Assembly: GCA_017744855.1 (NCBI GenBank)
Contig: JAGIAK010000018.1
Location: forward strand, 1-35,524
From: Microbacterium sp.
Lineage (GTDB): Bacteria; Actinomycetota; Actinomycetes; Actinomycetales; Microbacteriaceae
DNA: 35,524 bases
Reading direction: 5' to 3'
Shown: in pieces, positions 14,844 through 24,733 of the stretch
Numbering within the stretch: the stretch's first letter is position 1
How the letters are laid out: every line of letters starts with the position of its first letter
The notes under the pieces: generated by a model
The model's input: the letters and a program-made list of their open reading frames with translations, nothing else
Databases searched by the model: none
What the model was told of the DNA's origin: nothing
Position numbers and translations under genes: made by a program

Positions 14844-16388
14844 ATGGCGCCCTCGGAACGCACGGTCATCCTGTCGGGGACGGTCGTAGACGGGTTCGGT
14901 GGCGGGACCTTCGCCGGTGACCTCCTGATCGCAGACGGGCGAGTGGAGGCGGTCGTACCGGTCGCCGCCCGCCCCTCCGCAGGGTACGACGCACACCCCG
15001 TCGATGCCGCGGGGGCGATCGTCGCCCCCGGCTTCATCGACATCCACGCTCATTCCGACCTCACCCGATTCGAGTACCCCGGCGCGGAGAGCCGCATCAC
15101 CCAGGGCATCACCACCGAGGTGATCGGCAACTGCGGGATGTCGGCTGCGCCGACCGGAGGGGATACGGCAGGTCTCGCCTCGGTGATCGGGACCATCGAC
15201 GTGACGCCGCAGACGCCGCGGCCCTGGGCGTCGACGCGGCAGTGGCTCGACGCGCTGGACGAGGCGGAGTCCGCCGCGAACGTGGCAGCGCTGGTCGGTC
15301 ACGGCTCGGTGCGCCACGCGGTGGCCCCGGGGACGCCCGGCGCGCTGGATCCAGGGCAGCTGCGGGCGATGAGGGCGGAGATCGCCGACGCCCTGGATGC
15401 CGGATGCGCGGGGGTGAGCCTCGGACTGATGTACGCACCGGGCGAGTCGGCCGGCGAGCAGGAGCTTCGTGCCGTGTCGCAGGCCGCGAGCGATGCGGGC
15501 GCGCTGGTCGCCGTGCACCTGCGTGACTACGACGCCCGCGCTCTCGCCGACTCCCTCGGCGAGGCCGCCGCGATCTCCTCAGGCGCGTCCCTGCAGCTCT
15601 CCCATCTGCGTGCCACGCGCTCGGACGGACGGTTCGGAGAAGTGATCGAGCACGTGGAGCGGATGCGCGCCACGCAGGACGTCGCCGCGGACTGCTACCC
15701 CTACATCGCCGGTCACACCACTCTGCTGCAGCTGCTGCCGCCCGCGCTCCGTGCCGGCGGCACCGAGGCGGCGATGACGGCGACGTCCGCCGAGCTCGCT
15801 GCGGCGCTGAGGGCATCGGGCTGGGACGCCGGGCGGATCCTCGTGATGAAGGCGTCGCGGACGCCGGATGCGGTGGGCGTCTGCGCGGCCGCGCAGCCGG
15901 ATCCGTGGGCCTGGCTCGCCGAACTGCTGCGTGCGAACGACGCCCTCGTCGATGTCGCGGTCGAGAGCGGGGCGTGGGAGGACGTCGATCTCGCACTCGC
16001 GACGGACTGGGTGACGATCGGCTCCGACGGCACGTCGCTGTCGCCCGCTCACCGCTCGTCCGCACCGCATCCGCGCTCCTGGGGGACCTTCCCCGAAGCG
16101 TTCCGTCGCATGAGAGCGCAGGGGGTCGGACTCGCCGCGGCGGTGCGGCGCATGTCGGTCGACTCCGCCGCACGCGTCGGACTGCGCAGCGGGCTGCGTG
16201 CCGGGATGCCCGCCGACGTCGTCGTCTTCGCCGAGGACGAGCTCGGGTCTCCTGCGACCTTCGCGCAGCCTGCGCTGCCGGCGACGGGTATCTGTGACGT
16301 GTTCGTGAACGGCGTCCGCGTGCTCGACGGCGGACGCACCACCTCGGCTAGACCCGGCCGACTGCGCAGAAGGGAGAGGGCGGCATGA
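14844..16388 (+). CDS. N-acyl-D-amino-acid deacylase (D-aminoacylase)
   Basis: A 514-residue zinc amidohydrolase expected to release free D-amino acids from their N-acyl forms. The small N-terminal beta domain (GTVVDGFGGGTFAGDLLIADG) leads into GFIDIHAHSDLTRF with His68/His70. The metal-bridging cysteine is in EVIGNCGMSAAP (Cys97), as expected in D-aminoacylases. Later come AGVSLGLMYAPGE, VAVHLRDYD, LQLSHLRAT, DCYPYIAGHTTL, the aspartate in TIGSDGTSLSP, and HPRSWGTFPEAF near the C-terminus. Length and motif order fit the family. The start ATG follows the upstream TAG directly. Actual acyl and amino acid specificity cannot be read. Confidence 0.88.
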   Translation: MAPSERTVILSGTVVDGFGGGTFAGDLLIADGRVEAVVPVAARPSAGYDAHPVDAAGAIVAPGFIDIHAHSDLTRFEYPGAESRITQGITTEVIGNCGMSAAPTGGDTAGLASVIGTIDVTPQTPRPWASTRQWLDALDEAESAANVAALVGHGSVRHAVAPGTPGALDPGQLRAMRAEIADALDAGCAGVSLGLMYAPGESAGEQELRAVSQAASDAGALVAVHLRDYDARALADSLGEAAAISSGASLQLSHLRATRSDGRFGEVIEHVERMRATQDVAADCYPYIAGHTTLLQLLPPALRAGGTEAAMTATSAELAAALRASGWDAGRILVMKASRTPDAVGVCAAAQPDPWAWLAELLRANDALVDVAVESGAWEDVDLALATDWVTIGSDGTSLSPAHRSSAPHPRSWGTFPEAFRRMRAQGVGLAAAVRRMSVDSAARVGLRSGLRAGMPADVVVFAEDELGSPATFAQPALPATGICDVFVNGVRVLDGGRTTSARPGRLRRRERAA

Positions 16389-17398
16389 GCCGTTCTGGAA
16401 AGATCGGCATCGCCATCGTCGGCGTGGGCGGCATCGCCGCCTCGCACATGGCGGCGCTGCGCACGACCGCCTCCGCGCGGCTCGTGTGCGTGCAGGACAT
16501 GGACCGGGTCCGCGCTCGACAGGTCGCCGTGGAACAGGCGTGCGACGCGGAGGAGTCGCTCGATGCGGTCCTCGCACGGGACGACGTCGACGCGGTGATC
16601 GTCTGCACGCCGAACCTCACGCACGAGGCGATCGGCGCCGCCGTGCTCGGGGCAGGGAAGCACCTGCTCATGGAGAAGCCGCTGGCGATGAGCGTCGACG
16701 GCGCGGAACGCCTGGCGGCGCTCGCCGAGGATCGGGGCCTCGCGCTCGCGGTCGGACACAGCCACCGCTTCTCCGGCCAGAGCCGCGCGGTGCGAGACGT
16801 GGTCGCCTCGGGGGAGATCGGGACCCCGCGCTTCGTGCGCGTCGTCATGAACGGGGGATGGATCTGGCCGGGCTGGCAGGCTTGGGTGCTGGACCCGTCC
16901 GTCTCGGGCGGACACTCGCTGCACAACGGCGTGCATCTCACGGATCTCGCGGCATGGTGGATCGGCGAGCACCCGGACCGCGTCTTCGCCGCCGGGCAGG
17001 CGGTCACCAGCAGAGCGCTCGAGATCGCCGACTACCTCGTGATCGAGCTCGGCTTCCCGAGCGGGGCCTCCGCCGTGTGCGAGGTCAGCCGCGCTGAGCG
17101 CCCACGCAGAGCGTCGTACCTGGAACTCATGGTGGTCGGCAGCGAGGGTGTCGTGACCCGGTCGTGGGATGCCGACGGCATTCGCGCCTGGCTCGAAGAA
17201 GGGCTGTCGATGTGGGCGCCGGACGGCGCCTCCGGTGATGTGTTCGTCGCCGAGATCGACGCGTTCGCGGCCGCGGTGCGGGGCGATGCGCCCGTCGTGC
17301 CCGCTGTCGCCGATGCGGTCGACGCGGTGCGTGTGGCGGCGGCGGCGGAGGACTCGCTGCGAACCGGACGATTCGTCCACCTGGAGGGAGCACGATGA
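16385..17398 (+). CDS. Gfo/Idh/MocA-family oxidoreductase
   Basis: A 337-residue NAD(P)-dependent dehydrogenase, usually acting on sugars, inositols or related polyols. The Rossmann motif is IAIVGVGGIAASHMAAL (9-25), the signature EKPLAMSVDGAERL contains Glu97-Lys98-Pro99, and GHSHRFSGQSRAV follows. The C-terminal domain carries SGGHSLHNGVHLTDLAAW (173-190), with the catalytic histidine expected at His183. It overlaps the deacylase stop (ATGA) and the next oxidoreductase start. The substrate is unknown; the intact motifs suggest an active enzyme. Confidence 0.9.
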   Translation: MSRSGKIGIAIVGVGGIAASHMAALRTTASARLVCVQDMDRVRARQVAVEQACDAEESLDAVLARDDVDAVIVCTPNLTHEAIGAAVLGAGKHLLMEKPLAMSVDGAERLAALAEDRGLALAVGHSHRFSGQSRAVRDVVASGEIGTPRFVRVVMNGGWIWPGWQAWVLDPSVSGGHSLHNGVHLTDLAAWWIGEHPDRVFAAGQAVTSRALEIADYLVIELGFPSGASAVCEVSRAERPRRASYLELMVVGSEGVVTRSWDADGIRAWLEEGLSMWAPDGASGDVFVAEIDAFAAAVRGDAPVVPAVADAVDAVRVAAAAEDSLRTGRFVHLEGAR

Positions 17399-18348
17399 CC
17401 GCGCGGATGCCTGTCCTGCTCGCCGGAGTCACCGGCGTGGGATCACAGGATCATCAGTCGTCGATGTGGGCGCCTCGGCTCGAGGCCGCCGGGTTCTTCC
17501 CCGCCGGGGTCTGGAGCCCGCCGGAGGAGGGCGAACGCGCGGACGCCGCGCGGCGTCTCGCCCAGAGCCTCGACGTGTCGCTCTCGACCGAGCCGTCGCC
17601 GCCCGCCGTGGAGGGCGCGGTGATCGCCTGCCTGCGCGGCGAGGCGCGCGCCCGGTTGCTCTCCACGGTCCCTGCCGGGACGGCAGTGCTCGTCGACAAG
17701 CCCACCCTGGACGCCACCGACGAGCTCGCGCACCAGCTGTCCGGCACCTCGGCGCAGCTTCTCTCCGGCCTTCATCTCGCCGCCCATCCGTCGTTCACCC
17801 GTGTCGCGAGCGCCGTGCGGGACGGGGAGATCGGGCTGCTGCGAGCGGTCATGGTCGATCTCGTCGTCGCCCGCGGCGACGGAGCGAGCCCTGAGGGCGA
17901 CCTCCGCAACATCGGTGTGCACGCGGCCGACCTGCTGCAGCGGCTCACCGGTCCCGCATCGGTCACGATCGCCACCGCGTCGCTCGCCTCCGATCAGGTG
18001 ACCCTGCTCGGGCAGACCGACCGCGACGTCGTGCTCTCCGCGCACGTGTCTCGGATCGCCGACGGCGACGGCACCGTACTCGCCCGGCTGCGTGCAGTGG
18101 GCAGTCACGGGCATGTGTCGGTGGACCTCACCGCCCCCGCCCTGACGGTACGCACGGCGCACGGTACCCGATCGGCCGGCTACGGCGCCGACTCCGTGAC
18201 GGCGCGGCTGCGACAGTTGCGCGCGATCGCGGACGGGCGGCGCGCGGGTGAGACGGCGGAGTCGTGGCTCTCGACGTCACGTCTCCTCGACGCCGTCGGA
18301 GAGTCGGCGCGCTCCGGAGCATCCGTCACCGTCGAGAAGTCGAACTGA
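17395..18348 (+). CDS. Divergent Gfo/Idh/MocA-like protein
   Basis: A 317-residue relative of the upstream oxidoreductase. The nucleotide-binding loop is altered (LLAGVTGVGSQDHQ, 8-21), and the EKP signature reads DKPT (101-104). GEIGLLRAVMVDLVVARGD and NIGVHAADLLQRLTG correspond to the substrate-domain strands and catalytic helix. It could be a second dehydrogenase with unusual cofactor contacts or a non-catalytic partner. It overlaps its neighbour by four bases, and the next gene starts 11 bases after its stop, so the three are probably translated together. Confidence 0.75.
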   Translation: MTARMPVLLAGVTGVGSQDHQSSMWAPRLEAAGFFPAGVWSPPEEGERADAARRLAQSLDVSLSTEPSPPAVEGAVIACLRGEARARLLSTVPAGTAVLVDKPTLDATDELAHQLSGTSAQLLSGLHLAAHPSFTRVASAVRDGEIGLLRAVMVDLVVARGDGASPEGDLRNIGVHAADLLQRLTGPASVTIATASLASDQVTLLGQTDRDVVLSAHVSRIADGDGTVLARLRAVGSHGHVSVDLTAPALTVRTAHGTRSAGYGADSVTARLRQLRAIADGRRAGETAESWLSTSRLLDAVGESARSGASVTVEKSN

Positions 18349-18358
18349 GAGGACGATC

Positions 18359-19216
18359 ATGAGACTCATCACCTGCGAACACGAGGGTGCGGTGCTGCAC
18401 GGTGTCGTGGAGGGGAACGAGATCGCGGTCATCGGCGAGGGTGATCTCGCCGCGGTGGTCGCGGGGGCGGCGACGGCACCCACCGGTGTGCGGTTGCGTG
18501 CGGACGAGGTGCGCCCTCTGGCGCCGCTGCTCGCCCCCGGCAAGATCATCGCCGTCGCCGCGAACTACCAGGAGCACGTGACCGAGAGCGGATCGGCTCC
18601 GAGGGACACCAGTACTGCGTCGCCGCGCCTGTTCCTCAAGCCGGACACGAGCCTGGTCGGGGACCAGGCCGAGGTCGAGATCGCGCCGATCACCACACAG
18701 CTCGACTGGGAGGCGGAGCTGGCCGTCGTCATCGGGCTCACCGCGAAGGACGTCTCCGTGCGGGACGCGCTCGGGCACGTCTTCGGATACGCGACCAGCA
18801 ACGACCTCTCCGCCCGCAGCCTGGCGCTCGACGGCCCTCGCGACGGCGAGGCCTGGACCGGCTTCTTCGACTGGCTCGAGGGCAAGTGGCTCGACGGCTC
18901 GGCACCGCTCGGACCACACCTGGTGACGGTCGACGAGGTGCCGGACCCGCAGCGTCTCGGCGTGACCCTGACCGTCAACGGCGACGTGCGTCAGAAGGGC
19001 AGCACTGCCGACATGATCCACACCGTGGCCGAGCTCATCGCATTCTCGTCACGGATCATGACGCTCCGCCCCGGTGACGTCATCCTCACCGGCACCCCGG
19101 CGGGAGTCGGGGCGACCACCGGCACCTACCTGAGCCCCGGCGACATCGTGGTCGCCGAGATCGAGGGCCTCGGCGCCCTCACCACCCGAATCGTCGCTCC
19201 CCGGAGCGACGGATGA
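18359..19216 (+). CDS. Fumarylacetoacetate hydrolase (FAH) family protein
   Basis: A 285-residue metal-dependent hydrolase, decarboxylase or hydratase of 2-keto acids. The motifs are [15 protein letters not shown] (62-76), the metal ligands in [12 protein letters not shown] (Glu118, Glu120) with Asp149 in [27 protein letters not shown] (174-190) and [11 protein letters not shown] near the C-terminus. Related enzymes cleave diketo sugar acids or open catechol-derived products. The role here is probably cleavage of an acidic intermediate in the same route as the dehydrogenases. ATG 18359 is preferred because AGAGGA lies just upstream and the protein then begins with the typical FAH strand [10 protein letters not shown]. 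Confidence 0.87.
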   Translation: MRLITCEHEGAVLHGVVEGNEIAVIGEGDLAAVVAGAATAPTGVRLRADEVRPLAPLLAPGKIIAVAANYQEHVTESGSAPRDTSTASPRLFLKPDTSLVGDQAEVEIAPITTQLDWEAELAVVIGLTAKDVSVRDALGHVFGYATSNDLSARSLALDGPRDGEAWTGFFDWLEGKWLDGSAPLGPHLVTVDEVPDPQRLGVTLTVNGDVRQKGSTADMIHTVAELIAFSSRIMTLRPGDVILTGTPAGVGATTGTYLSPGDIVVAEIEGLGALTTRIVAPRSDG

Positions 19217-19263
19217 CATCTGCACGGAGTTCCGCGATGTCGAACGATCACAAGGGAGTCCTC

Positions 19264-20880
19264 ATGCGCAAGAAACTGCTCTCCGGGCTGGCAGCGCTCT
19301 GCCTGACCGGAGCGATGCTCGCCGGCTGCACGGCCGCGCCGACGGAACCGGACGGCGGAGGTGGTGGCGGCGATACGTCAGCGAACGTCTACCTCTACCA
19401 GAAGCCCGTCTCGTTCAACCCGCTCAAGCCGCCGCAGGGCGGAGAGCAGCTCGCGATGTCGCTCATCTTCGACAACCTGTTCACGACCGACCCCGACTTC
19501 GAGTTCACACCGCGACTCGCGGAGAGCTGGGACATCTCGGACGATGCGAAGACCTACACCTTCCATCTGCGCAAGGGACTGACGTGGAGCGACGGCGAGC
19601 CGTTCACGGCCGACGACGTGGTGTTCACCTTCAATCTCCAGGCGAACCCCGCGGTCGGAGGCGCATGGGGTGGTCGACTCTCCGGAGTCGAGGGGTACTC
19701 CGCGGTCCACGACGGCTCCACGACCGAGTTGTCCGGGCTCACCGCACCCGACGAGAACACGGTGGTCTTCCAGCTCTCCGAGCCGAACGCAGGGTTCCTC
19801 TCGTTGATCGGCTACGGCTCGGTGATGTACATCCTGCCGAAGCACGTCCTCGGCGAGAAGGACCCGGCGACCCTGCTCGAGGATCCCTGGTTCACGCGAC
19901 CCACCGCCGGGATGGGGCCGTACGTCGTGAAGGCGTTCAACGTCGATCAGGACATCGAGCTCGACGCCAACTCGCACTTCCGCACGAAGGTCGGCATCGA
20001 TCACCTCTACCTCAAGATGCTCACCAGCGATGTCGCGACGGCGCAGCTGGGTACCGGCGAGATCGACCTCGCCCAGGTGTCGGCGCTCGACTACGACGCC
20101 GTGAAGGCCCTGCCGGGCGTGACCGTGTCGTCCAAGCCGTCCGCCGGGTTCAACCGGGTGGCGGTGAACTCGAGCAAGCCGCAGTTCGCCGACGAGCGGG
20201 TGCGGCAGGCGATGCTCTACGCCATCGACCGTCAGGGCATCATCGACGGTGTGCTGGGCGGGCAGGCCGAGCTGCTCAACAGCGACATCATGACGCCCTG
20301 GGCGCTCCCCGACGACCTGGAGGATTACGCCTACGATCCGGACAAGGCGAAGGAGCTGCTCGCCGAGGCCGGGTTCGACCCCGCGCAGCAGGTCACGCTC
20401 TCGTGGGTGCCGGGACAGCGCGACCGCGACCAGATGGCCAACGTCATCATCGAGAATCTGAAAGCCGCAGGCATCAACGCCGTCGCCAACCAGGTGGAGG
20501 TCGGCGTGCTGCTGGACAGCTACAAGAACGCGACGTACGACCTGGCGCTGTTCGGCGGCGGCGTGTACACGCCGGACCCCGCCAGCAGCGTGCCGATCAT
20601 CGCGTGCGCGCAGCGCTACCCGGCGGGCGGGAACACCGCGCTGTTCTGCAACGAGGAGCTCGACGCCGCGATGGCGGACGGTCAGAAGGTCGTCGAGCAG
20701 GACGAGCGGGCCGCCCTGTACCAGAAGGCCGCCGTCCTCGACAACGAGCTGGTGCCGTACCTGTGGCTCAACGTCCCCCACGCCATCTGGGCGACCAGCG
20801 AACGGCTGAAGGGCTTCGAGCCGCACGGCGACTTCACCAACGGCTTCTGGAACGCCGCGGACTGGACCGTCGAAGGGTGA
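19264..20880 (+). CDS. Peptide/opine ABC transporter substrate-binding lipoprotein (SBP family 5)
   Basis: A 538-residue binding protein with a lipoprotein signal ([22 protein letters not shown], Cys22) and a Gly-rich linker. Family 5 features are [55 protein letters not shown] and [15 protein letters not shown]. It captures the substrate outside the membrane for the permease-ATPase genes that follow. This family binds peptides, opines, nickel, glycans and other ligands, so the ligand is not fixed. ATG 19264 was chosen over an in-frame ATG at 19237 because AGGGAG (19253-19258) precedes it and the signal peptide begins there. Confidence 0.92.
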   Translation: MRKKLLSGLAALCLTGAMLAGCTAAPTEPDGGGGGGDTSANVYLYQKPVSFNPLKPPQGGEQLAMSLIFDNLFTTDPDFEFTPRLAESWDISDDAKTYTFHLRKGLTWSDGEPFTADDVVFTFNLQANPAVGGAWGGRLSGVEGYSAVHDGSTTELSGLTAPDENTVVFQLSEPNAGFLSLIGYGSVMYILPKHVLGEKDPATLLEDPWFTRPTAGMGPYVVKAFNVDQDIELDANSHFRTKVGIDHLYLKMLTSDVATAQLGTGEIDLAQVSALDYDAVKALPGVTVSSKPSAGFNRVAVNSSKPQFADERVRQAMLYAIDRQGIIDGVLGGQAELLNSDIMTPWALPDDLEDYAYDPDKAKELLAEAGFDPAQQVTLSWVPGQRDRDQMANVIIENLKAAGINAVANQVEVGVLLDSYKNATYDLALFGGGVYTPDPASSVPIIACAQRYPAGGNTALFCNEELDAAMADGQKVVEQDERAALYQKAAVLDNELVPYLWLNVPHAIWATSERLKGFEPHGDFTNGFWNAADWTVEG

Positions 20881-20899
20881 TTCTCGTGAGGAGTGCACG

Positions 20900-21859
20900 A
20901 TGCTGAGGACTCTGCTGGTCCGGCTCTCGTCCAGCATCCTGGTGTTCATCCTGATCGCCATCGGGCTGTTCCTGCTGGTGCGTCTGGCGCCGGGAGACCC
21001 GATCGACATGATGATCCCTCCGGATGCCGGCGGCGCCGAGCGGGAGGCGTTCATCGCGGCGATGCGAGAACGGCTCGGCCTGGACCAGCCCCTGCCCGTG
21101 CAGTTCGCCGCATGGTTCGGTGCGCTGCTGCGGGGCGACCTCGGGTACTCCTACGCGAATGGCCAGCCGGTCGGGCAGCTGCTGCTCGGCCGGCTCGGCC
21201 CCACCCTGCTGCTCACCGGTACGGCCCTCGTCGTCGGCGTGCTGATCGCCGTTCCTCTGGGCGTGCTCGCGGCCGTGCGGCGGGACACCGTCGCCGACTA
21301 CGGCATCACCGGGGTCAGCGTCCTCGCGATCGCCGTGCCGAGCTTCTTCCTCGCGATGCTGGCGATCTACGTGTTCGCAGTGCGGTTGCGAGCGCTTCCG
21401 TCGTCGGGGATGCACGCGTCGGGCCGGACGGACCTCGCCGACCTCCTCCTGCACATGGTGCTGCCCGTCGGGCTGCTGTCGCTCGCTGTCGCCGCCCCGT
21501 TCATCCGTTACGTCCGCAGCGGCATGCTCGAGGAGCTCGGCAAGGACTACATCCGTGCCGTCGTCGCGAAAGGCGCCGGCCCCGCACGCACGCTCCTGCA
21601 CGCCTTCCGTAACAGCCTGATCTCCCTGGTCACGGTGCTGGCCCTCTACATCCCCGTCTTCCTCGCCGGAGCCGTCGTGCTCGAGCAGGTCTTCTCCTGG
21701 CCCGGAATGGGGCAGCTCGCCGTGACGGCGCTGACCACGCGCGACTATCCGGTGGTGATCGGCTTCGGCCTCTACGTCGCCATCCTCGTCCTGCTGTGCA
21801 ACCTCGTGGCCGATCTGCTGTACTCCGTCGTCGACCCGAGAGTGAGGTCTTCACGATGA
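20900..21859 (+). CDS. ABC transporter permease, DppB/OppB type
   Basis: A 319-residue inner-membrane permease with six predicted membrane segments. It has the N-terminal signature RLAPGDPIDMM and the EAA loop EELGKDYIRAVVAKGAG, which contacts the ATPases. The loop is followed by the conserved VFSWPGMGQLAVTALTTRDYP. It forms a heterodimer with the next gene product. GAGGAG lies a few bases upstream of the ATG, and the stop overlaps the start of the second permease. Confidence 0.93.
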   Translation: MLRTLLVRLSSSILVFILIAIGLFLLVRLAPGDPIDMMIPPDAGGAEREAFIAAMRERLGLDQPLPVQFAAWFGALLRGDLGYSYANGQPVGQLLLGRLGPTLLLTGTALVVGVLIAVPLGVLAAVRRDTVADYGITGVSVLAIAVPSFFLAMLAIYVFAVRLRALPSSGMHASGRTDLADLLLHMVLPVGLLSLAVAAPFIRYVRSGMLEELGKDYIRAVVAKGAGPARTLLHAFRNSLISLVTVLALYIPVFLAGAVVLEQVFSWPGMGQLAVTALTTRDYPVVIGFGLYVAILVLLCNLVADLLYSVVDPRVRSSR

Positions 21860-22740
21860 GCGACACCGTCGCTGTCCTGCTGCCCAGGCCCCAGCGTTCC
21901 CCCGGCACGCTCGCGGCACGGCGGTTCGTCCGCAATCCCCTCGCCGTCGCGGGAACCGTGGTGCTCGCGGTGATCGTCCTCGGCACCGTCGCCGCTCAGC
22001 TCCTCTATCAGGTGGATCCGGACGCGATCGACCTCACCGCCGTACGATCCGCACCCGGCGGCGCCCATCCCCTCGGCACCGACTCCACCGGCCGCGACGT
22101 GCTCGCCCGTCTGCTGGCCGGAGGCCAGGTGTCGCTGATGATCGGCTTCCTCGCCGCCGCGATCGCGGTGTGCGTCGGTGCGGTCGCCGGCATCGTCGCC
22201 GGCTGGTTCGGCGGCGCGGCGGATGCCGTCATCAGCCGCATCGTCGACATCATGCTGTCGGTGCCGCCGGTCCTCGTCGTCATCGTCGTCGCCGGCATCA
22301 TCGGGCCGAGCGTCCCTATGCTCGTGGCCGTGATCGCCGGGCTCTCCTGGCCGTCGTCGGCACGCATCGCCCGCTCCGTCGTGCTCGGCACGAAGGAGCA
22401 GGAGTTCATCCAGGCCGCACGCGTGTCCGGATCGGGAAACATCTTCATCATGGTGCGGCACCTGTTGCCTGGCGTGCTCCCTCCGGTCACCGTTGCGGCG
22501 ACGCTTCTGGTCTCCGAGGCGGTGCTGCTCGAATCGGCCCTGTCGTTCCTCGGAGCGGGTGTTCGCCCGCCGCAGGCCAGCTGGGGGAACATGCTCACCG
22601 AGGCGCAGTCTCTGACGGTGCTCTCATCGATGCCGTGGCTGTGGCTGCCCCCGGGAGTCATGATCGCCCTCACCGTGCTGTCGGCCATGGCGGTCGGCGA
22701 CGGCATCCGTGACGCCGTGGATCCGAGGAGGAACCGATGA
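21856..22740 (+). CDS. ABC transporter permease, DppC/OppC type
   Basis: A 294-residue partner permease. It shows the DppC features: N-terminal RRFVRNPLAVAGTVVLAVIV, AHPLGTDSTGRDVLARLLAGG, the EAA loop KEQEFIQAARVSGSGN and the end LSFLGAGVRPPQASWGNML. ATG 21856 overlaps the previous stop (ATGA); the frame upstream of it is a shadow of dppB. The following ATPase also overlaps it by four bases. Confidence 0.93.
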   Translation: MSDTVAVLLPRPQRSPGTLAARRFVRNPLAVAGTVVLAVIVLGTVAAQLLYQVDPDAIDLTAVRSAPGGAHPLGTDSTGRDVLARLLAGGQVSLMIGFLAAAIAVCVGAVAGIVAGWFGGAADAVISRIVDIMLSVPPVLVVIVVAGIIGPSVPMLVAVIAGLSWPSSARIARSVVLGTKEQEFIQAARVSGSGNIFIMVRHLLPGVLPPVTVAATLLVSEAVLLESALSFLGAGVRPPQASWGNMLTEAQSLTVLSSMPWLWLPPGVMIALTVLSAMAVGDGIRDAVDPRRNR

Positions 22741-23732
22741 ACGCCGCAGCGCCCCTCCTGGAGATCCGCGGACTCCACGCCGGGATCTCCGGAACGTCCG
22801 ATCATGTCGGCATCCTGCGCGACGTCGCCCTGAGCATCCGTCCCGGTGAGATGGTCGGCGTGGTGGGGGAGAGCGGGTCGGGGAAGAGCATGACCGCGCT
22901 GTCGGTGCTCGGTCTGCTCCCGCCTGCCGTCCGCGTCACCGCAGGCTCCGTGCTGTTCGACGGCCAGGACCTCGCCACAGCATCGGCTCGCACCCTGCGG
23001 GCCGTGCGTGGACGCAGGATCGGCATGATCTTCCAGGACCCGATGACGACGCTCGACCCGGTGGTGCGTGTCGGCAGGCAGATCGAGGAGGCGTACCGCA
23101 TCCATCATCCGCGGGCGTCGAGGGCGGAGGCCCGCGAACGCGCCGCCGCCGTCCTCGACCTCGTCGGGGTCCCTGACGTGCGCGAGCGGATGCGGCAGTA
23201 CCCGCATCAGTGGTCAGGGGGCATGCGGCAGCGCGCCGTCATAGCGATGGCGCTCGTCAACGACCCCGAGCTCCTCATCGCAGACGAACCCACCACGGCG
23301 CTGGACGCGACCATCCAGGCCCAGGTGCTGGAGGTCCTCGCCCGTGCTCGAGAACAGCTCGGAGTCGCCATCATGCTCATCACGCACGACCTCGGCGTCG
23401 TCGCACAGTACGCGGATCGCGTCGTCGTGATGTACGCCGGGCAGATGATGGAGTCCGCATCGACCGGGGAGCTGTTCGACGACTGCCGGCATCCGTACTC
23501 GAAGGCCCTCATCCGCAGCCGCCCGAGTCTGGCCGAGCCGGGCGCACCCCTCGCGACGATCCCCGGGCAGCCGCCATCGCTCGATCAGCTGCCCACCGGC
23601 TGCCCCTTCGCGCCGCGCTGCACGGCTCCGTACCGCTCCGAGCGGTGTGCGACCGAGACGACGGCGCTCAAGGCGAGCATCGATGGGCGGCTCAGCGCCT
23701 GCCACTACCGCGACATCAGGGAGGACGCGTGA
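22737..23732 (+). CDS. ABC transporter ATP-binding protein, DppD/OppD type
   Basis: A 331-residue ATPase that drives import. It has Walker A GESGSGKSM, Q-loop IFQDPMTTLDP, signature WSGGMRQRAVIAMAL, Walker B LLIADEPTTALD and switch ITHDLG. The C-terminal oligopeptide-transporter extension reads TGCPFAPRCTAPYRSERC; its cysteines match the region that can hold an iron-sulfur cluster in this family. It pairs with the next ATPase, whose ATG overlaps this stop (TGATG). Confidence 0.94.
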   Translation: MNAAAPLLEIRGLHAGISGTSDHVGILRDVALSIRPGEMVGVVGESGSGKSMTALSVLGLLPPAVRVTAGSVLFDGQDLATASARTLRAVRGRRIGMIFQDPMTTLDPVVRVGRQIEEAYRIHHPRASRAEARERAAAVLDLVGVPDVRERMRQYPHQWSGGMRQRAVIAMALVNDPELLIADEPTTALDATIQAQVLEVLARAREQLGVAIMLITHDLGVVAQYADRVVVMYAGQMMESASTGELFDDCRHPYSKALIRSRPSLAEPGAPLATIPGQPPSLDQLPTGCPFAPRCTAPYRSERCATETTALKASIDGRLSACHYRDIREDA

Positions 23733-24733
23733 TGAGCGACAGCCAGCCGATCTTGGAGGTGCATGATCTCGAGGTGCGATTCCGCGCGTCGCGGGGACGT
23801 GTCGTCCGCGCCGTCGACGGCGTCTCGCTGCGCGTCGGAGAGAACGAGGCGCTCGGGATCATCGGGGAATCCGGCTGCGGGAAGACGACGACGGGCAAGA
23901 CGATCGCCCAGCTCGAGAAGCCCGCTGCCGGTCGCATCGTCTTCCGCGGCGAGGATCTCGTCACGGCGTCCCGCGCCCGCCGCAGGGAGCTGCGCCGCGG
24001 CATCCAGTTCGTCTTCCAGGATCCGCAGTCCTCTCTCAATCCCCGCATGACGATCCAGGAGATCATCGCCGAGCCGTTGCGCGCTTTCGGGGAGTGGCGA
24101 GGAGCGGCGTCTCGCGACCGCGTGGTCGAACTGCTCGACCAGGTGGGCCTCGCCCCCGCCGCGCTGAACCGGTACCCGCACGAGTTCTCCGGCGGGCAGC
24201 GCCAGCGCATCGGCATCGCGAGGGGACTCGCGCTCGACCCCGATCTGCTCGTGCTCGACGAGCCGGTGTCGGCGCTGGATGTGTCGATCCAGGCGCAGAT
24301 CCTCAATCTGCTCATGGATCTGCGTTCCGAGCGGTCGCTGGGCTTCGTGATGATCTCGCATGACCTCGAGGTGATCAGGCACGTCACGGATCGGGTGGCG
24401 GTCATGTACCTGGGCGTGATCGTCGAGGAGGGGCCCGCGAGCGAGGTGCTCGAGAATCCCGCGCACCCGTACACGGCGGCCCTCGCGTCTGCGGCGCCGC
24501 CGGCGGGTCCCGACGAGCGCCGGGAGCGGATCATCCTCGCGGGCGACGTGCCATCGCCGCTGAACCCGCCGTCGGGCTGCCGGTTCCGTACCCGCTGCTG
24601 GCGCGCCGACGCGGTCTGCGCCGAGCGACGTCCTGAACTGGAGTCCATCGGTACCGGTGGGCGATCGGTCGCCTGCTTCCATCCGCTCGATCTGCGTGCC
24701 GGTCAGGTCGCGGCGGCGGGAGCACGAGCATGA
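23732..24733 (+). CDS. ABC transporter ATP-binding protein, DppF/OppF type
   Basis: A 333-residue second ATPase of the importer. It has Walker A GESGCGKTTTGKT, FVFQDPQSSLNPRM, signature FSGGQRQRIGIARGL, Walker B LLVLDEPVSALD and switch ISHDLE. The C-terminal extension PSGCRFRTRCWRADAVC is typical of DppF. The start is set by the TGATG overlap; a longer reading frame upstream is a shadow of dppD. The stop overlaps the start of the PLP enzyme, so the importer and the catabolic enzymes form one transcript. Confidence 0.94.
   Translation: MSDSQPILEVHDLEVRFRASRGRVVRAVDGVSLRVGENEALGIIGESGCGKTTTGKTIAQLEKPAAGRIVFRGEDLVTASRARRRELRRGIQFVFQDPQSSLNPRMTIQEIIAEPLRAFGEWRGAASRDRVVELLDQVGLAPAALNRYPHEFSGGQRQRIGIARGLALDPDLLVLDEPVSALDVSIQAQILNLLMDLRSERSLGFVMISHDLEVIRHVTDRVAVMYLGVIVEEGPASEVLENPAHPYTAALASAAPPAGPDERRERIILAGDVPSPLNPPSGCRFRTRCWRADAVCAERRPELESIGTGGRSVACFHPLDLRAGQVAAAGARA

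Noticed and set aside
13350..15518. Minus-strand frame of 722 codons
   Set aside because: Low-complexity His/Arg/Gly translation opposite the aminotransferase and deacylase genes.
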